From the NCBI GenBank assembly GCA_024680755.1, contig JAILBT010000078.1, positions 1 to 64,000 of the forward strand: a DNA stretch of 64,000 nt. The letters run 5' to 3'. This DNA is from Prevotella sp. (GTDB lineage Bacteria; Bacteroidota; Bacteroidia; Bacteroidales; Bacteroidaceae). The translations under genes and the position numbers were made by a program. Shown here one piece after another: positions 1-9,421 of the stretch (position 1 is the stretch's first letter; every line of letters starts with the position of its first letter). The notes under the pieces were generated by a model, which made no database searches, was not told where the DNA came from, and saw nothing but the letters and a program-made list of their open reading frames with translations.

Positions 1-309
1 CACAGAGTTTGTCGTTGCGTTGCTGCTGTAGTCACGCAAAACGGCCTTTATCCTGACTGGATAGGTGGTGGGAATCACCTCTTCCCAGATGCGGCAGGCG
101 TAGTTGAAGGCACCTATCATGTCATTGTCCCAGTTGCCTACGTACTCGGGGATAATCCTGGTTCCGCCACGGAGCATTCGCTGTACGGGCAGGCCGTGGA
201 AAGTGTTGACCACTTGATTTGACATCAGCACCTCAGCCGATTCGTTGTCGCAGAATGAAGGCGCGGAAACACTGAGTGCCAAAAGGGCAAGTATATAATG
301 GTTTCTCAT
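1..309 (-). CDS. N-terminal part of a secreted protein of unknown function (continues beyond window start)
   Basis: Minus-strand reading MRNHYILALLALSVSAPSFC... with signal peptide, open to position 1; missing from ORF track because truncated. Confidence 0.6.
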   Translation of the reverse strand, partial: MRNHYILALLALSVSAPSFCDNESAEVLMSNQVVNTFHGLPVQRMLRGGTRIIPEYVGNWDNDMIGAFNYACRIWEEVIPTTYPVRIKAVLRDYSSNATTNSV

Positions 310-321
310 ATGTGAATAAGG

Positions 322-726
322 TTAAAGGTTAATAACTCCGATGAAGTACCACTGACCAAATACGAGGCGGATGCCGTATTCGCCTGTGTATGTGTCGGGC
401 AGTGCCACCTGCTGCGTGCCGGCCGGCACGTTGACGCTATAGACCACTGTCGGCTCGTCGTCGTCCATTGTGTCCGGGTCGAGCAGTTGCACCTCGATAT
501 CCTCCTCAAACTCCGTACATAATAATAATGTGTGGTCATTGAGATAGACAGTAGGAGCAAGAATAGGTGTACGAGGAAAAGGCATACTACCGGCAGAAGA
601 TCCGCTCTCAGTGTGTGCGATTCGTGTTACGAGGGGAACAATCTCCCCCACTTGTTGCTCTGTCTGAGCATTCATTTTCTCTGTGGCCAAAAGGAGGCCA
701 AACAGCAATAATAGTGTTTTTCTCAT
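322..726 (-). CDS. Small secreted protein, DUF3244-like
   Basis: Signal peptide plus PTVYLNDHTLLL...VYSVNVPAGTQQVALPDTYTGEYGIRLVFG pattern. Confidence 0.6.
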   Translation of the reverse strand: MRKTLLLLFGLLLATEKMNAQTEQQVGEIVPLVTRIAHTESGSSAGSMPFPRTPILAPTVYLNDHTLLLCTEFEEDIEVQLLDPDTMDDDEPTVVYSVNVPAGTQQVALPDTYTGEYGIRLVFGQWYFIGVINL

Positions 727-763
727 TTGATAATAGATTTGTTATGTCGAAAATCCGACGCGG

Positions 764-771
764 CAAAGGTA
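764..771 (-). promoter_or_regulatory. Bacteroidetes -7 element TACCTTTG for the DUF3244-like gene
   Basis: caaaggta on + strand upstream of the start at 726. Confidence 0.5.
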
Positions 772-890
772 GATTGTTATTTTTGGGAGAATATGAAAAA
801 AAGTACGCAAAAAGTACGCAAAATAACAAGCGGAGTAGAAATTATTTGATTTCTACTCCGTTACGCTTGTCCGCAAATAGTTCGCAAACT

Positions 891-2576
891 CTATAAAAGG
901 TTCATAATATGACTGTGAAAACTTTTGGTACTAGGTGTATCCTCCATAAATAATTTGACAGCCAGACGAGCTCGTTCCGAAGAAAGAGTGGTCTTCTTTA
1001 GCCCTAATAAACACTCCATCTCTTTAGGTGTGAATCCAAGCCGTTCTAACAGACAAATATCAAGTTCTTCACGGCGAATGGTGCCACATAACTCATACAG
1101 TCTAGGAACAAAGGTTGGTAATAAATCTTCAAACAACTTTATTAGATCGTTATGGTCACTGGTTGTGATAGTAATTCCTGGTTGTTGTAACTTTATATGA
1201 AGTAATCTATTTATTTCTGAAGTCCGTATTTTTCTGTTAATTGTCTCAATTTCGGTAAGATCTCTCAATTTTCCTGTTGCTGCAAGACGCAACCTCAATT
1301 CATTAATAGCCCTTTGTTTGTCCTCTATAATATCATTGAGTTGGACATTATTAATATCTTTTAGACGCTGAATCTCTATAAAGTTACGCTTGAGAGATTC
1401 GTATTGAAACGCTAGCTGGTCAATGACATTTTTCCTATTTCGACTTCGTTGAAATAGTGCGTAAGCTAAAGTACACACAAAAATAGTAAAAAGCACAAGC
1501 CCCAATATCAATAGGTTTCTTTTCAAGATCATTTGCCTCCGCTTTTCCGCAAGTTCCTGATGACGCTGATAATTATATAATGACTGCATTTCCTGAAGGC
1601 GGTTTTGTTCTCTGCATCTTGCTATGGAATCCGTAATCAGTGTGTACAAATCTGCATACTTCTTGATAGAATCTATTTTGTTAGCTGATATATATATGTC
1701 CAAGAGGGACGAATAAGCTAGATTGAGATAAGTCAAATCGCTCCCAGACTCCAACAGACGGTTTATGTAATATCGTGCCGAGTCTTGTGATTTTACCCCT
1801 AAAGCATACAAAGCTTTATAATAGTAGAGAAGAGAAAACTGAGGATAGAGACCTTGTTTGGTCGCTACTTCTGAGTGAAACTCATACATACGTAACAGAG
1901 GAGCCGCCTCCTCGTACTTTCCTTCAGATAGCAGTACACTCAAAGACTGGGCAAGGAAGGTGTTTGCAATCATCGTGTCACCATGCTCAAGCAAAAGCCT
2001 GCGAGTGCTGTTGCTTACTATCAAAGTACTGTCGAAATCAAATATCTCAAAATAACAATTTGACATCTGACCGTATGCAAGTATTGCCGTAAGCGTGTCC
2101 TTAGCCAGCCACGCCAGGCGCTCGCCTGTCTTATACTCTTTCAAGGCATTACGGGCAAGCCCCTGCCGCAAGAACAAATCCCCCGCCTGCCCGTGTATCT
2201 TTGACAGCAGCAGGAAGTCGCAGTCGGCGCGTGTGGTGTCGGCCAGGTCTGTGGCCTGGTGGAACAGGTCGAGGGCCTGCGGGGCCTCGCCCATGTCGCG
2301 GTAGGCGCAGCCTAAGAGATAACGGGCGCGCACGCGGTCGGTGTTGGTGCCGTGGCGGTCGGCCAGGGCGACGGCCTGCAGCATGGCGCTGTCGGTGGTG
2401 AACGGCACGTAGTGGCGGTTCATCGAGTCGGCCTCGGCCAGCAGGCGCTCCAGGCGCTGCGTGTCCTCACGCGTGGTGCAGGCCGCCAAGACAAGCAGCA
2501 GGCTGACAGCAAAGAAACCGGCCAGACAGCCCAGACATGACTTTATCGATATTTTCTGCATCGGAGTTTCCTTCAT
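891..2576 (-). CDS. TPR lipoprotein/membrane regulator with C-terminal HTH-like region
   Basis: Lipobox-like LVLAAC, TPR-type helices, one TM (LLILGLVLFTIFVCTLAYALF), coiled coil, then ICLLERLGFTPKEMECLLGLKKTTLSSERARLAVKLF. Confidence 0.7.
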   Translation of the reverse strand: MKETPMQKISIKSCLGCLAGFFAVSLLLVLAACTTREDTQRLERLLAEADSMNRHYVPFTTDSAMLQAVALADRHGTNTDRVRARYLLGCAYRDMGEAPQALDLFHQATDLADTTRADCDFLLLSKIHGQAGDLFLRQGLARNALKEYKTGERLAWLAKDTLTAILAYGQMSNCYFEIFDFDSTLIVSNSTRRLLLEHGDTMIANTFLAQSLSVLLSEGKYEEAAPLLRMYEFHSEVATKQGLYPQFSLLYYYKALYALGVKSQDSARYYINRLLESGSDLTYLNLAYSSLLDIYISANKIDSIKKYADLYTLITDSIARCREQNRLQEMQSLYNYQRHQELAEKRRQMILKRNLLILGLVLFTIFVCTLAYALFQRSRNRKNVIDQLAFQYESLKRNFIEIQRLKDINNVQLNDIIEDKQRAINELRLRLAATGKLRDLTEIETINRKIRTSEINRLLHIKLQQPGITITTSDHNDLIKLFEDLLPTFVPRLYELCGTIRREELDICLLERLGFTPKEMECLLGLKKTTLSSERARLAVKLFMEDTPSTKSFHSHIMNLL

Positions 2577-2655
2577 TGTTGCTTTCCATGACTTGCGATG
2601 CTGTGAGGCTTACGATGTGGCTTGACGCATCCACAGTCGTCGCTATAACAACTCG

Positions 2656-2663
2656 CAAAGGTA
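2656..2663 (-). promoter_or_regulatory. -7 element TACCTTTG for the TPR regulator gene
   Basis: caaaggta on + strand upstream of the start at 2576. Confidence 0.5.
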
Positions 2664-2837
2664 AAGCTTTTTTCTGAAAAAAAGAAAACTTCTGCTTTGC
2701 TTTTTCATTTAACTCTTGCTGTTGACATTTTATTGTATGCGATGCCAAAATCGTTTCTACATGCTGGTTGATGACATCCTGTTTGCAGCGGCATAAATTA
2801 AAGGAAGCGTCAGACCATAGGAATTGTATCATAAAAA

Positions 2838-2890
2838 GCTCACAAAAAAACTCGCAAAGAATAATTATCCTTTGCGAGTTTTTTGTGAGC
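2838..2890. repeat. Long inverted repeat gctcacaaaaaa(a)ctcgcaaag / ctttgcgagttttttgtgagc
   Basis: Arms 2838-2859 and 2870-2890, one-base bulge, ~10-nt loop. Confidence 0.85.
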
Positions 2891-3045
2891 AAGATATAGA
2901 AGCAGGAGGTTGAAGTACTCGTCATCCCTATATCCCATAGGCTTTTCTTTTGAGCGCCTTTATTTTATTATTGAGGTTCTGCGAGATTTTTCTGAAAAAA
3001 AGAAAGAAAAAAATAAAAGTAGCACGCTTGTTTGTAAAAAAGCCG

Positions 3046-3053
3046 TAACTTTG
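3046..3053 (+). promoter_or_regulatory. -7 element TAACTTTG upstream of yraN
   Basis: Matches TAnnTTTG ~35 nt before the start. Confidence 0.45.
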
Positions 3054-3087
3054 CCGCAGAAAGATAAGAACAAATAACGTATCCTTT

Positions 3088-3468
3088 ATGGCAGCACACA
3101 ACGAGCTGGGACTGTGGGGTGAGGAGGTGGCGGCAGAATACCTGCAACGGCAGGGCTATGCCCTGATGGAGCGCAACTGGCACAGCGGACATCGCGACAT
3201 AGACATTGTGGCATGGGACGGCACCGAGGTGGTGTTCGTTGAGGTCAAGACCCGACAGAGCGCCTCCTTCATCTCTCCGGAGCAGGCCGTTGACTGGCGC
3301 AAGCGGCGCAGTCTGCAGCTTTCTGTCAACCACTATGTGAAATGGCACAACATCTCGCGCTATCGTATCGATGTCGTCACGGTGGTGGGCAGTCCGGGCA
3401 CGGGCACGCCGCAGGTGAACCACATCAGAGACTTCCGCATATCAATGCCCTACTCCACCCGATGGTAG
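3088..3468 (+). CDS. yraN: YraN family (UPF0102) endonuclease-like protein
   Basis: GLWGEEVAAEYLQRQGYALMERNWHSGHRDIDIVAWDGTEVVFVEVKTR. Confidence 0.9.
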   Translation: MAAHNELGLWGEEVAAEYLQRQGYALMERNWHSGHRDIDIVAWDGTEVVFVEVKTRQSASFISPEQAVDWRKRRSLQLSVNHYVKWHNISRYRIDVVTVVGSPGTGTPQVNHIRDFRISMPYSTRW

Positions 3469-4544
3469 TAACGCGGCTCGCCCCGCTCGGGACACATCAT
3501 GCACACAATGTCACGCAGCAGTCGTTCGGGATGAAAGGGTGTGTCCTCGAAAAAAGTGCTCGTATCAGTGTTGCAGCCATAGACTCGCTTCTGCTTGAAG
3601 GCACGCAGCAGCCCATAGGCCGCGTTCTCTTTCAGCAGGTCGTTCAGTGTGATAGGCTTTCGGCCGCTGTAACGCAACAGCCACACGTCGGCATCGGCCG
3701 CTTTCTCGAGCACCTGCTCTGGCGACAGCGCGAGGCTGCCGCTGTGTGTGTCGTCGGCCCAGGGGTAGCGTGCCCCTGCGTCGGCAAGCATACGTCCGGT
3801 GGTGCTCTGTCCGCCCGGCACATACCACACCTGACCCACCGTCTTGTCCATCAGCAGCGTCAGCCTGCGGCCCGTGGCCGAGCTCTCGGCCGCTGTCTGC
3901 CAGTAGGCTTTCTCGACGGCAGCAAAGAGGCTGTCAGCACGTTGCGGCTGTCCGAGCAGTCGTCCGTAGAAGCGCACCCACTCTGCTCGTCCCAATGCTG
4001 ACGGCTCCATATAGTCGGCCATCTCGACAATATCGATGCCAGTCTGCTCCACCCGTCCGTAGCCGCCACTGTTCTGGAACGGCGACAGGAAGATGGCGTC
4101 AGGCTGTAGTTGGGCTATGGCCTCAATGGTTGGTTCGAGCGAGTTGCCGCAGTCGGCTATGTCGCCCTTGTCGCAGCCACGTTGCACCCATTCGAGATGG
4201 ATGTACTGCCTGTCACACACCCCGGCAACAGCCTGCCGGCAGCCCAGCTCGTCGAGCAAAGCACAATGGACGCTGGTGGTCACCAGGGCGCGCCGCACCG
4301 GACGGCTGTTTTCTATCCTATAGCTGTGCAACACTCGTCCCTCGTGCCAGGGGTCGGCCACGTCAATGTCAGTATGGTCGTCAAACTCGACGATAGTCAG
4401 CAGGCGGGCATATCGCAGCTGCAGCGTGTCGCCGTGCACCGCTCCCGCCCTGTCTGCAACGGGGCGACCGCTGCGGCCGCAGGCTGACATGAGCAATAAC
4501 AACGACAGACAGAAGATTGAGGCAGAAAAATTTTGCAGTTTCAT
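3450..4544 (-). CDS. ABC transporter substrate-binding lipoprotein (BtuF/FepB-like)
   Basis: Lipobox LMSAC; LQPDAIFLSPF, QTGIDIVEMADYMEPSALGRAEWVRFYG motifs; 19-nt convergent overlap with yraN. Confidence 0.8.
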   Translation of the reverse strand: MKLQNFSASIFCLSLLLLMSACGRSGRPVADRAGAVHGDTLQLRYARLLTIVEFDDHTDIDVADPWHEGRVLHSYRIENSRPVRRALVTTSVHCALLDELGCRQAVAGVCDRQYIHLEWVQRGCDKGDIADCGNSLEPTIEAIAQLQPDAIFLSPFQNSGGYGRVEQTGIDIVEMADYMEPSALGRAEWVRFYGRLLGQPQRADSLFAAVEKAYWQTAAESSATGRRLTLLMDKTVGQVWYVPGGQSTTGRMLADAGARYPWADDTHSGSLALSPEQVLEKAADADVWLLRYSGRKPITLNDLLKENAAYGLLRAFKQKRVYGCNTDTSTFFEDTPFHPERLLRDIVCMMCPERGEPRYYHRVE

Positions 4545-4554
4545 CGTTTCTTAT

Positions 4555-4562
4555 TACCTTTG
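4555..4562 (+). promoter_or_regulatory. -7 element TACCTTTG with TTTG at 4532-4535, upstream of tRNA-Leu
   Basis: Bacteroidetes -33/-7 arrangement with 19-nt spacing. Confidence 0.6.
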
Positions 4563-4605
4563 CACCCCGTAAGCCCTTTGGCCTCTAAAGGGAACAATGT
4601 GTTTT

Positions 4606-4687
4606 GCGCTTGTGGCGGAATTGGCAGACGCGTTAGACTTAGGATCTAATGTCTTCGGATGTGCAGGTTCGAGTCCTGTCAGGCGCA
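4606..4687 (+). tRNA. tRNA-Leu (anticodon TAG)
   Basis: Acceptor GCGCTTG/CAGGCGC, anticodon loop in TTAGACTTAGGATCTAA, long variable arm, GGTTCGAGTCC T arm. Confidence 0.95.
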
Positions 4688-4691
4688 CACG

Positions 4692-4759
4692 AAAACAATT
4701 CTAAGGAACCATTCGGTCGGCTCAGTCGCCGAGTTTCGCTGGTTCCTTAGAATTGTTTT
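4692..4759. terminator. 20-bp perfect-stem hairpin with T-rich tails, between tRNA-Leu and convergent thrC
   Basis: aaaacaattctaaggaacca (4692-4711) / tggttccttagaattgtttt (4740-4759). Confidence 0.85.
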
Positions 4760-6064
4760 TTATTTTCCGCTGTCAACGAGCAGTTGCCGGAAGTCGTCGT
4801 AGTTGTTCTTCATCGACACGCTCTGTTTCCGGCCCTTCATGAAGGCTGCCAGCCGGTCGGGTATATCGATGCAGATGCCAACAGCCTCGTCCACCACCTG
4901 CTTAAACTTAGCGGGGTGTGCCGTCTCGCAGAATATGCCCACTTCGCCGGGCTGCAACGTGTCTTTCAGGGCCTGATAGCCGCAGGCACCGTGCGGATCG
5001 AGTATGTAGCCCGTCTGCTCATAACACTGCCGCATGGTGTGGCGTATCTGCTCGTCGGAGTATGTGGCTCCGCTGATGTGTTGCCTCACCTCGTCCCACG
5101 AGCCATACATCTCGGCTATGCGTGCGAAGTTGCTGGGGTCGCCCACGTCCATGGCGTTGGCCAGCGTCTGCACCGACGGGCGCGGCTGGTAGTGTCCGGT
5201 CTTGAGATACTGGAACACGATGTCGTTGGCGTTGTTGGCAGCGATGAAGCGCTTCACCGGCATCCCCATGCGTTGGCCGAAGAGGGCGGCAGTGAGGTTG
5301 CCGAAATTGCCGCTGGGCACGCATATCACAAGCTGCGAGAGGAGCTGTCGCGGCAGCTGTGCGCAGGCATTGAAATAGTAGAAGGCCTGAGGCAGGAAGC
5401 GTGCCACGTTGATACTGTTGGCCGAGGTCAGCGTCAGCTGCCGTCGCAGGTCGTTGTCCATGAAAGCCTGCTTGACCAAGCGCTGACAGTCGTCGAACAC
5501 GCCATCGACCTCAATGGCAGTGATGTTGCGTCCGAGCGTGGTGAACTGACACTCCTGTATGGGGCTGACCTTTCCTTTGGGATAGAGCACGAAGACGTGT
5601 ATTCCCTCCACGCCGAGGAAGCCGTTGGCCACGGCCGAGCCCGTATCGCCGCTGGTGGCCACCAGCACGTTGACGGTGCCGGTCTGTCCGGAGCTGCGGT
5701 TGACATATTGCAGCAGACGTGCCATGAAGCGCGCCCCCACGTCTTTGAAGGCCAGCGTGGGCCCGTGGAACAGCTCCAAGGCGTATATCCCCGCTTCTAC
5801 CTCCACTAAGGGGCAAGGGAAGCTGAGCGTGTCGTCCACTATGCGGCGCAGATCTTCTGCTTCGACATCTTCGCCGAAGAAGGCTTCGGCCACGCCGAAG
5901 GCAATATCCTGGAAGGACATCTCCTGCAAGCCATCGATGAACCGTTGCGGCAGCTGTTTTATCTGCTGCGGCATATAGAGGCCGCGGTCCTCGGCCAGTC
6001 CCTGTGTGACGGCCTTGGCCAGCGAGGCCAAGGGTGCCGTCTTATTAGTGCTGTAGTATTTCAT
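4760..6064 (-). CDS. thrC: Threonine synthase
   Basis: MKYYSTNKTAPLASLAKAVTQGLAEDRGLYMP; FHGPTLAFKDVGARF; VATSGDTGSAVANGF. Confidence 0.95.
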   Translation of the reverse strand: MKYYSTNKTAPLASLAKAVTQGLAEDRGLYMPQQIKQLPQRFIDGLQEMSFQDIAFGVAEAFFGEDVEAEDLRRIVDDTLSFPCPLVEVEAGIYALELFHGPTLAFKDVGARFMARLLQYVNRSSGQTGTVNVLVATSGDTGSAVANGFLGVEGIHVFVLYPKGKVSPIQECQFTTLGRNITAIEVDGVFDDCQRLVKQAFMDNDLRRQLTLTSANSINVARFLPQAFYYFNACAQLPRQLLSQLVICVPSGNFGNLTAALFGQRMGMPVKRFIAANNANDIVFQYLKTGHYQPRPSVQTLANAMDVGDPSNFARIAEMYGSWDEVRQHISGATYSDEQIRHTMRQCYEQTGYILDPHGACGYQALKDTLQPGEVGIFCETAHPAKFKQVVDEAVGICIDIPDRLAAFMKGRKQSVSMKNNYDDFRQLLVDSGK

Positions 6065-7326
6065 CGTCTCATAATCTTCTTTCCACCGGCCACCACGATG
6101 CCGCGGTAGCCGCTGCCCACGCGCTGTCCGCTCAGGCTGTAGGCGGCAGTAGGGCCGCTTTCCTGTTCATGCAGTTCGCGTATATCGGCCGACGAGCCGG
6201 TGCCATTGTATATCAGTTCCACGTCGTCAATGAGCATCTCATCGTCGCCACTGCCCTTTCCCGGCGTGGCATTGGTTGAGAACGTGACGAGCAGCGCCTT
6301 CGGTTGCAGGTCGGTGTCAAGATAGTTGAACGGCACGACGCATCGCACCCACTGTCCGCCGGTGGTGGCTATGGTGTTGTCCGTGGCGGTGGCCACCTTG
6401 TTGGTATATACCTTGTCCTCTGGGTCCTGATAGCTGCTGCCGTCGGTGATGACGGCGCTCATCGTGGCGTATGGGTAGGAGGCATTGGGCGTGCCCTGAG
6501 TGAATTTCACCCAGAAGGCTATGGAGTCAGGCCGCTCGGTGAGCGTCTGACAGAAGGTGTCGCCATAGCTGTCGGTGTCGGTGTCGGCGATGTTCATATA
6601 CGAGTGGTTGGCCACGTCTGTAGCCACCATGCTGCCGGCGTTGAGTCTGCCGGTGGTCATGGTGCCGTTGGCCACGATACCGAAGATGGACGTTGCCACC
6701 AGCCTTGCGCTGTACTGGCCGCTGTGGGCATCGCTGCTCAGGTAGCAGTGGTTGCCGGCCAGGGCAGCCAGCGACCCTGTGGCGCTGCTGAACGAATGCC
6801 AGTGTCGCGGCTCGGCCACGGCGGTCGGACTGCTGACATCGCCCCAGTCCTCGAAGCCCGAGTTCTGCAGCTGTGTGTGGGTGAAATAGTATTCCTTGCC
6901 AAAGGTGGCCACCACCACCTGACCCAGCTGCTGTGTCAGGTCAATGTTGATGACGGCATACAGCTTGTCGGCGGTGAAGCGGGCCTTGATATCCACGGTG
7001 AGTCCGACGAGAAGCATTGACCAGACGGGGTCGCTGATGGCTACGGTCTGCCGTTCTACGTCTAAATACACGGTGTCGCCGCTGACTGTTCCGGCCATAT
7101 TGTCGGCTGTGATATCGCCCAGCACCAACTCGCTGTCGTCCGCCACCAGCTTGAAATCGACCAGGGTCAGTCGGAAGGTCTGGTCGTCGTTCTGCTCGAT
7201 ATTGATGTTTGAGGTGGTGTTGGCTTCGTCGCCGTTGATAAGCAGGTTCAGACGGTCGGTGTAGCTGCCAGCGGCCGCCGTGAGGGGCAGCAGCGCAGCA
7301 GCCAGTAAGGTGTAGATGTGTTTCAT
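6061..7326 (-). CDS. Secreted calycin-like / PCMD-type domain protein
   Basis: Signal peptide; N-terminal lipocalin-like strands; LQNSGFEDWGDVSSPTAVAEPRHWHSFSS and LLVTFSTNATPGKGSGDDEMLIDDVELIYN. Confidence 0.7.
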   Translation of the reverse strand: MKHIYTLLAAALLPLTAAAGSYTDRLNLLINGDEANTTSNINIEQNDDQTFRLTLVDFKLVADDSELVLGDITADNMAGTVSGDTVYLDVERQTVAISDPVWSMLLVGLTVDIKARFTADKLYAVINIDLTQQLGQVVVATFGKEYYFTHTQLQNSGFEDWGDVSSPTAVAEPRHWHSFSSATGSLAALAGNHCYLSSDAHSGQYSARLVATSIFGIVANGTMTTGRLNAGSMVATDVANHSYMNIADTDTDSYGDTFCQTLTERPDSIAFWVKFTQGTPNASYPYATMSAVITDGSSYQDPEDKVYTNKVATATDNTIATTGGQWVRCVVPFNYLDTDLQPKALLVTFSTNATPGKGSGDDEMLIDDVELIYNGTGSSADIRELHEQESGPTAAYSLSGQRVGSGYRGIVVAGGKKIMRR

Positions 7327-7387
7327 GCTCGTGACTGTTGTTATATATATTTATTGTGTATTTGCCGTGATGGTAGCCTCAGATGTG

Positions 7388-8140
7388 TCACAGATGATAT
7401 GTCAGTCCCAGGGTGCCGTAGATGGGGTACATGGTCTGTCTGACTGATGTGAATCCGCTGCGGTGTATGCCCGTCAGCCCCCATGACAGACTGGCGTAGG
7501 CTCCCCAGGCTGGTGTCAGGCTGATGTCCAGTCCGGCATCGATACCGGTCTGCAGGCGTCGCATGTCGTCGCCGAAGTCGTATTCGCCGCGCGAGTCGGG
7601 CTGGCTGCCCATCACGACCTTGGCGCCGGTGGGATCACCCACGCGTAGGTAGCCATCGTAGGCATAGCCGCTAAACTGTCGCGACAAGAGCCACGACAGG
7701 TATGGTCCGGCGTGTAGCGTGACGCGGCTGCCGGCGCGCAGCGTGACGGCCAGCGGCACAGTCAGCATCCACTGTCGGACGCTGGTGTTTACATGTCCGG
7801 TGAAATGGCCGTCAAGTCGCTGCCCGCCGCGCACCATCTCGGTGTAGTAGCCACGCACGGTGGCGTCGGTCTGCATGTGCTTGCCCTCAAAGCGCAGTCC
7901 GGCGGTCAGTCCCCAGCGTCCCCACAAATCGCGCTGTACGTCGGCCCCCACCTGCACGTTGGGCTGCAGGGTGAAGCTGTCCAGGCTGCGTATGCTGGCG
8001 GGCAAGCCTATGGGCGCCGTGCCGCCCACGCTGTAGCCCAGCCGCAGGGAGAACTGCCACGGACTGTCATTCAGGCTCTCGTGAGCCCGCATGGACATGC
8101 CTTGCAAAAAGATGAACAGTAACAGAAGAAATTGTTTCAT
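7388..8140 (-). CDS. Outer-membrane beta-barrel protein
   Basis: Signal peptide and alternating aromatic strands; GLTYHL C-terminus. Confidence 0.7.
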   Translation of the reverse strand: MKQFLLLLFIFLQGMSMRAHESLNDSPWQFSLRLGYSVGGTAPIGLPASIRSLDSFTLQPNVQVGADVQRDLWGRWGLTAGLRFEGKHMQTDATVRGYYTEMVRGGQRLDGHFTGHVNTSVRQWMLTVPLAVTLRAGSRVTLHAGPYLSWLLSRQFSGYAYDGYLRVGDPTGAKVVMGSQPDSRGEYDFGDDMRRLQTGIDAGLDISLTPAWGAYASLSWGLTGIHRSGFTSVRQTMYPIYGTLGLTYHL

Positions 8141-8144
8141 GTGG

Positions 8145-9290
8145 TCAGTCCTCTTCTTTTTCGCATATCACCTTCACTTTGTCTATGAGTAGCTGGCTGC
8201 CTACGGCGCCCTCGAACGTGTCGCCCCCGGCGCTCGACGAGAACACCACGGTCAGGCTGTAGTCTCTCTGGCTGAGCCGCTGCATATCGACGGTGTCGGT
8301 ATAGTTAAACTCGATGTCAAACGGTGTCCAGCCGGCCACGGGCGTCACATGGTCCATCTTGGCCAGCGCCACTATCTGCGGACTGGTCTGCACGTTGTCG
8401 CCAAACAGCACCAGGGCATTGCCGTCGGCATCCTTGTTGCGGTAGAACACGGCGTAGATAGCCCCTTGGTCGGTGCGTCCCTCTACGCTATTGCCCTGTG
8501 CGTCGGTATAGGTGGGGCCAGGGGCATACTGGTAGTAGCCCGTCATTCGCAGCGGACGTCGCTGGAAGCTCTGGCCGAAGCGCGTGGCCTGCAGGGGCTG
8601 CGACAGAGCCAACGACAGTTCAAACTCGCCTATAAAGAGGTTTCCGGCGGCAATACGCTTGCCCACCATGCGTCCGAAGGCCCCCGTGCTGCGGGTGGTC
8701 AGCCTGACGGCAGCGCCGTCGAGCCCGTCGGATAAGGGCACCGTGGGGTAGTCGTCTGGCCGAGCGTTTGACATGCTCAGACGGAAGCCAGAGTTACCCG
8801 TGGCCCATGCGGGACGTTCCGCTCCCTGCTCGTCGGTCTCAAACCATGTGTAAAACTGCGACTGATCGTTCAGCCTGTAGTGTTCGAAGTCAAGGTTCAG
8901 CGTATCGCCCACGACACGCGTCTCGCGCTGAAACTCGACGCTGTATGTGCGGTGCCAGTTGCCATCTTCCGATGTCACTGTATAGCTGACAGGCTGACTG
9001 AAATCGTGCACCGAACCGCTGGCCGGCACGATGGTGGCCCCCGGCGTGAGGCGGAAGCGTGGGGCTAAGGCGGTCACGTCGGCACTGCGGCGGACGGTGA
9101 AGATGACGCGCGGACTGTCGTAGAGCACGCTGACCAGCGTGTCGCCGGGGCTGAAGAACAGCGCCGTCGGGTCGTCGGCATGGACGTATGCCGCCTCGAT
9201 GTCACACTCCTCGCCCAGCGGCTCGTCCTTGATGCACGAGGCGCACAGCAGGCAAGCGACGACAATGCCACAGATATGTAGTTGTCTCAT
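8145..9290 (-). CDS. PCMD domain lipoprotein
   Basis: Lipobox LLCASC; LNLDFEHYRLN...FDIEFNYTD...LTVVFSSSAGGDTFEGAVGSQLLIDKVKV. Confidence 0.75.
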   Translation of the reverse strand: MRQLHICGIVVACLLCASCIKDEPLGEECDIEAAYVHADDPTALFFSPGDTLVSVLYDSPRVIFTVRRSADVTALAPRFRLTPGATIVPASGSVHDFSQPVSYTVTSEDGNWHRTYSVEFQRETRVVGDTLNLDFEHYRLNDQSQFYTWFETDEQGAERPAWATGNSGFRLSMSNARPDDYPTVPLSDGLDGAAVRLTTRSTGAFGRMVGKRIAAGNLFIGEFELSLALSQPLQATRFGQSFQRRPLRMTGYYQYAPGPTYTDAQGNSVEGRTDQGAIYAVFYRNKDADGNALVLFGDNVQTSPQIVALAKMDHVTPVAGWTPFDIEFNYTDTVDMQRLSQRDYSLTVVFSSSAGGDTFEGAVGSQLLIDKVKVICEKEED

Positions 9291-9315
9291 AACGCAATAG
9301 TCGTATTACGGCGCG

Positions 9316-9323
9316 CAAAGATA
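9316..9323 (-). promoter_or_regulatory. -7 element TATCTTTG for the 9290-6061 gene run
   Basis: caaagata on + strand just upstream of the start at 9290. Confidence 0.5.
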
Positions 9324-9421
9324 ACATCATTTCTTGAAACTGCCAAAATAAAGACGTTTTTTGTTCTCACTTATCAAAATTATTCGTAATTTTGTCGCCA
9401 CACATACTCTGACATACAACT

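Noticed and set aside
2467-2925. 152-aa minus-strand ORF across the 5' region of the TPR regulator
   Set aside because: Overlaps the regulator start and its promoter in another frame; low-complexity AT-rich composition.
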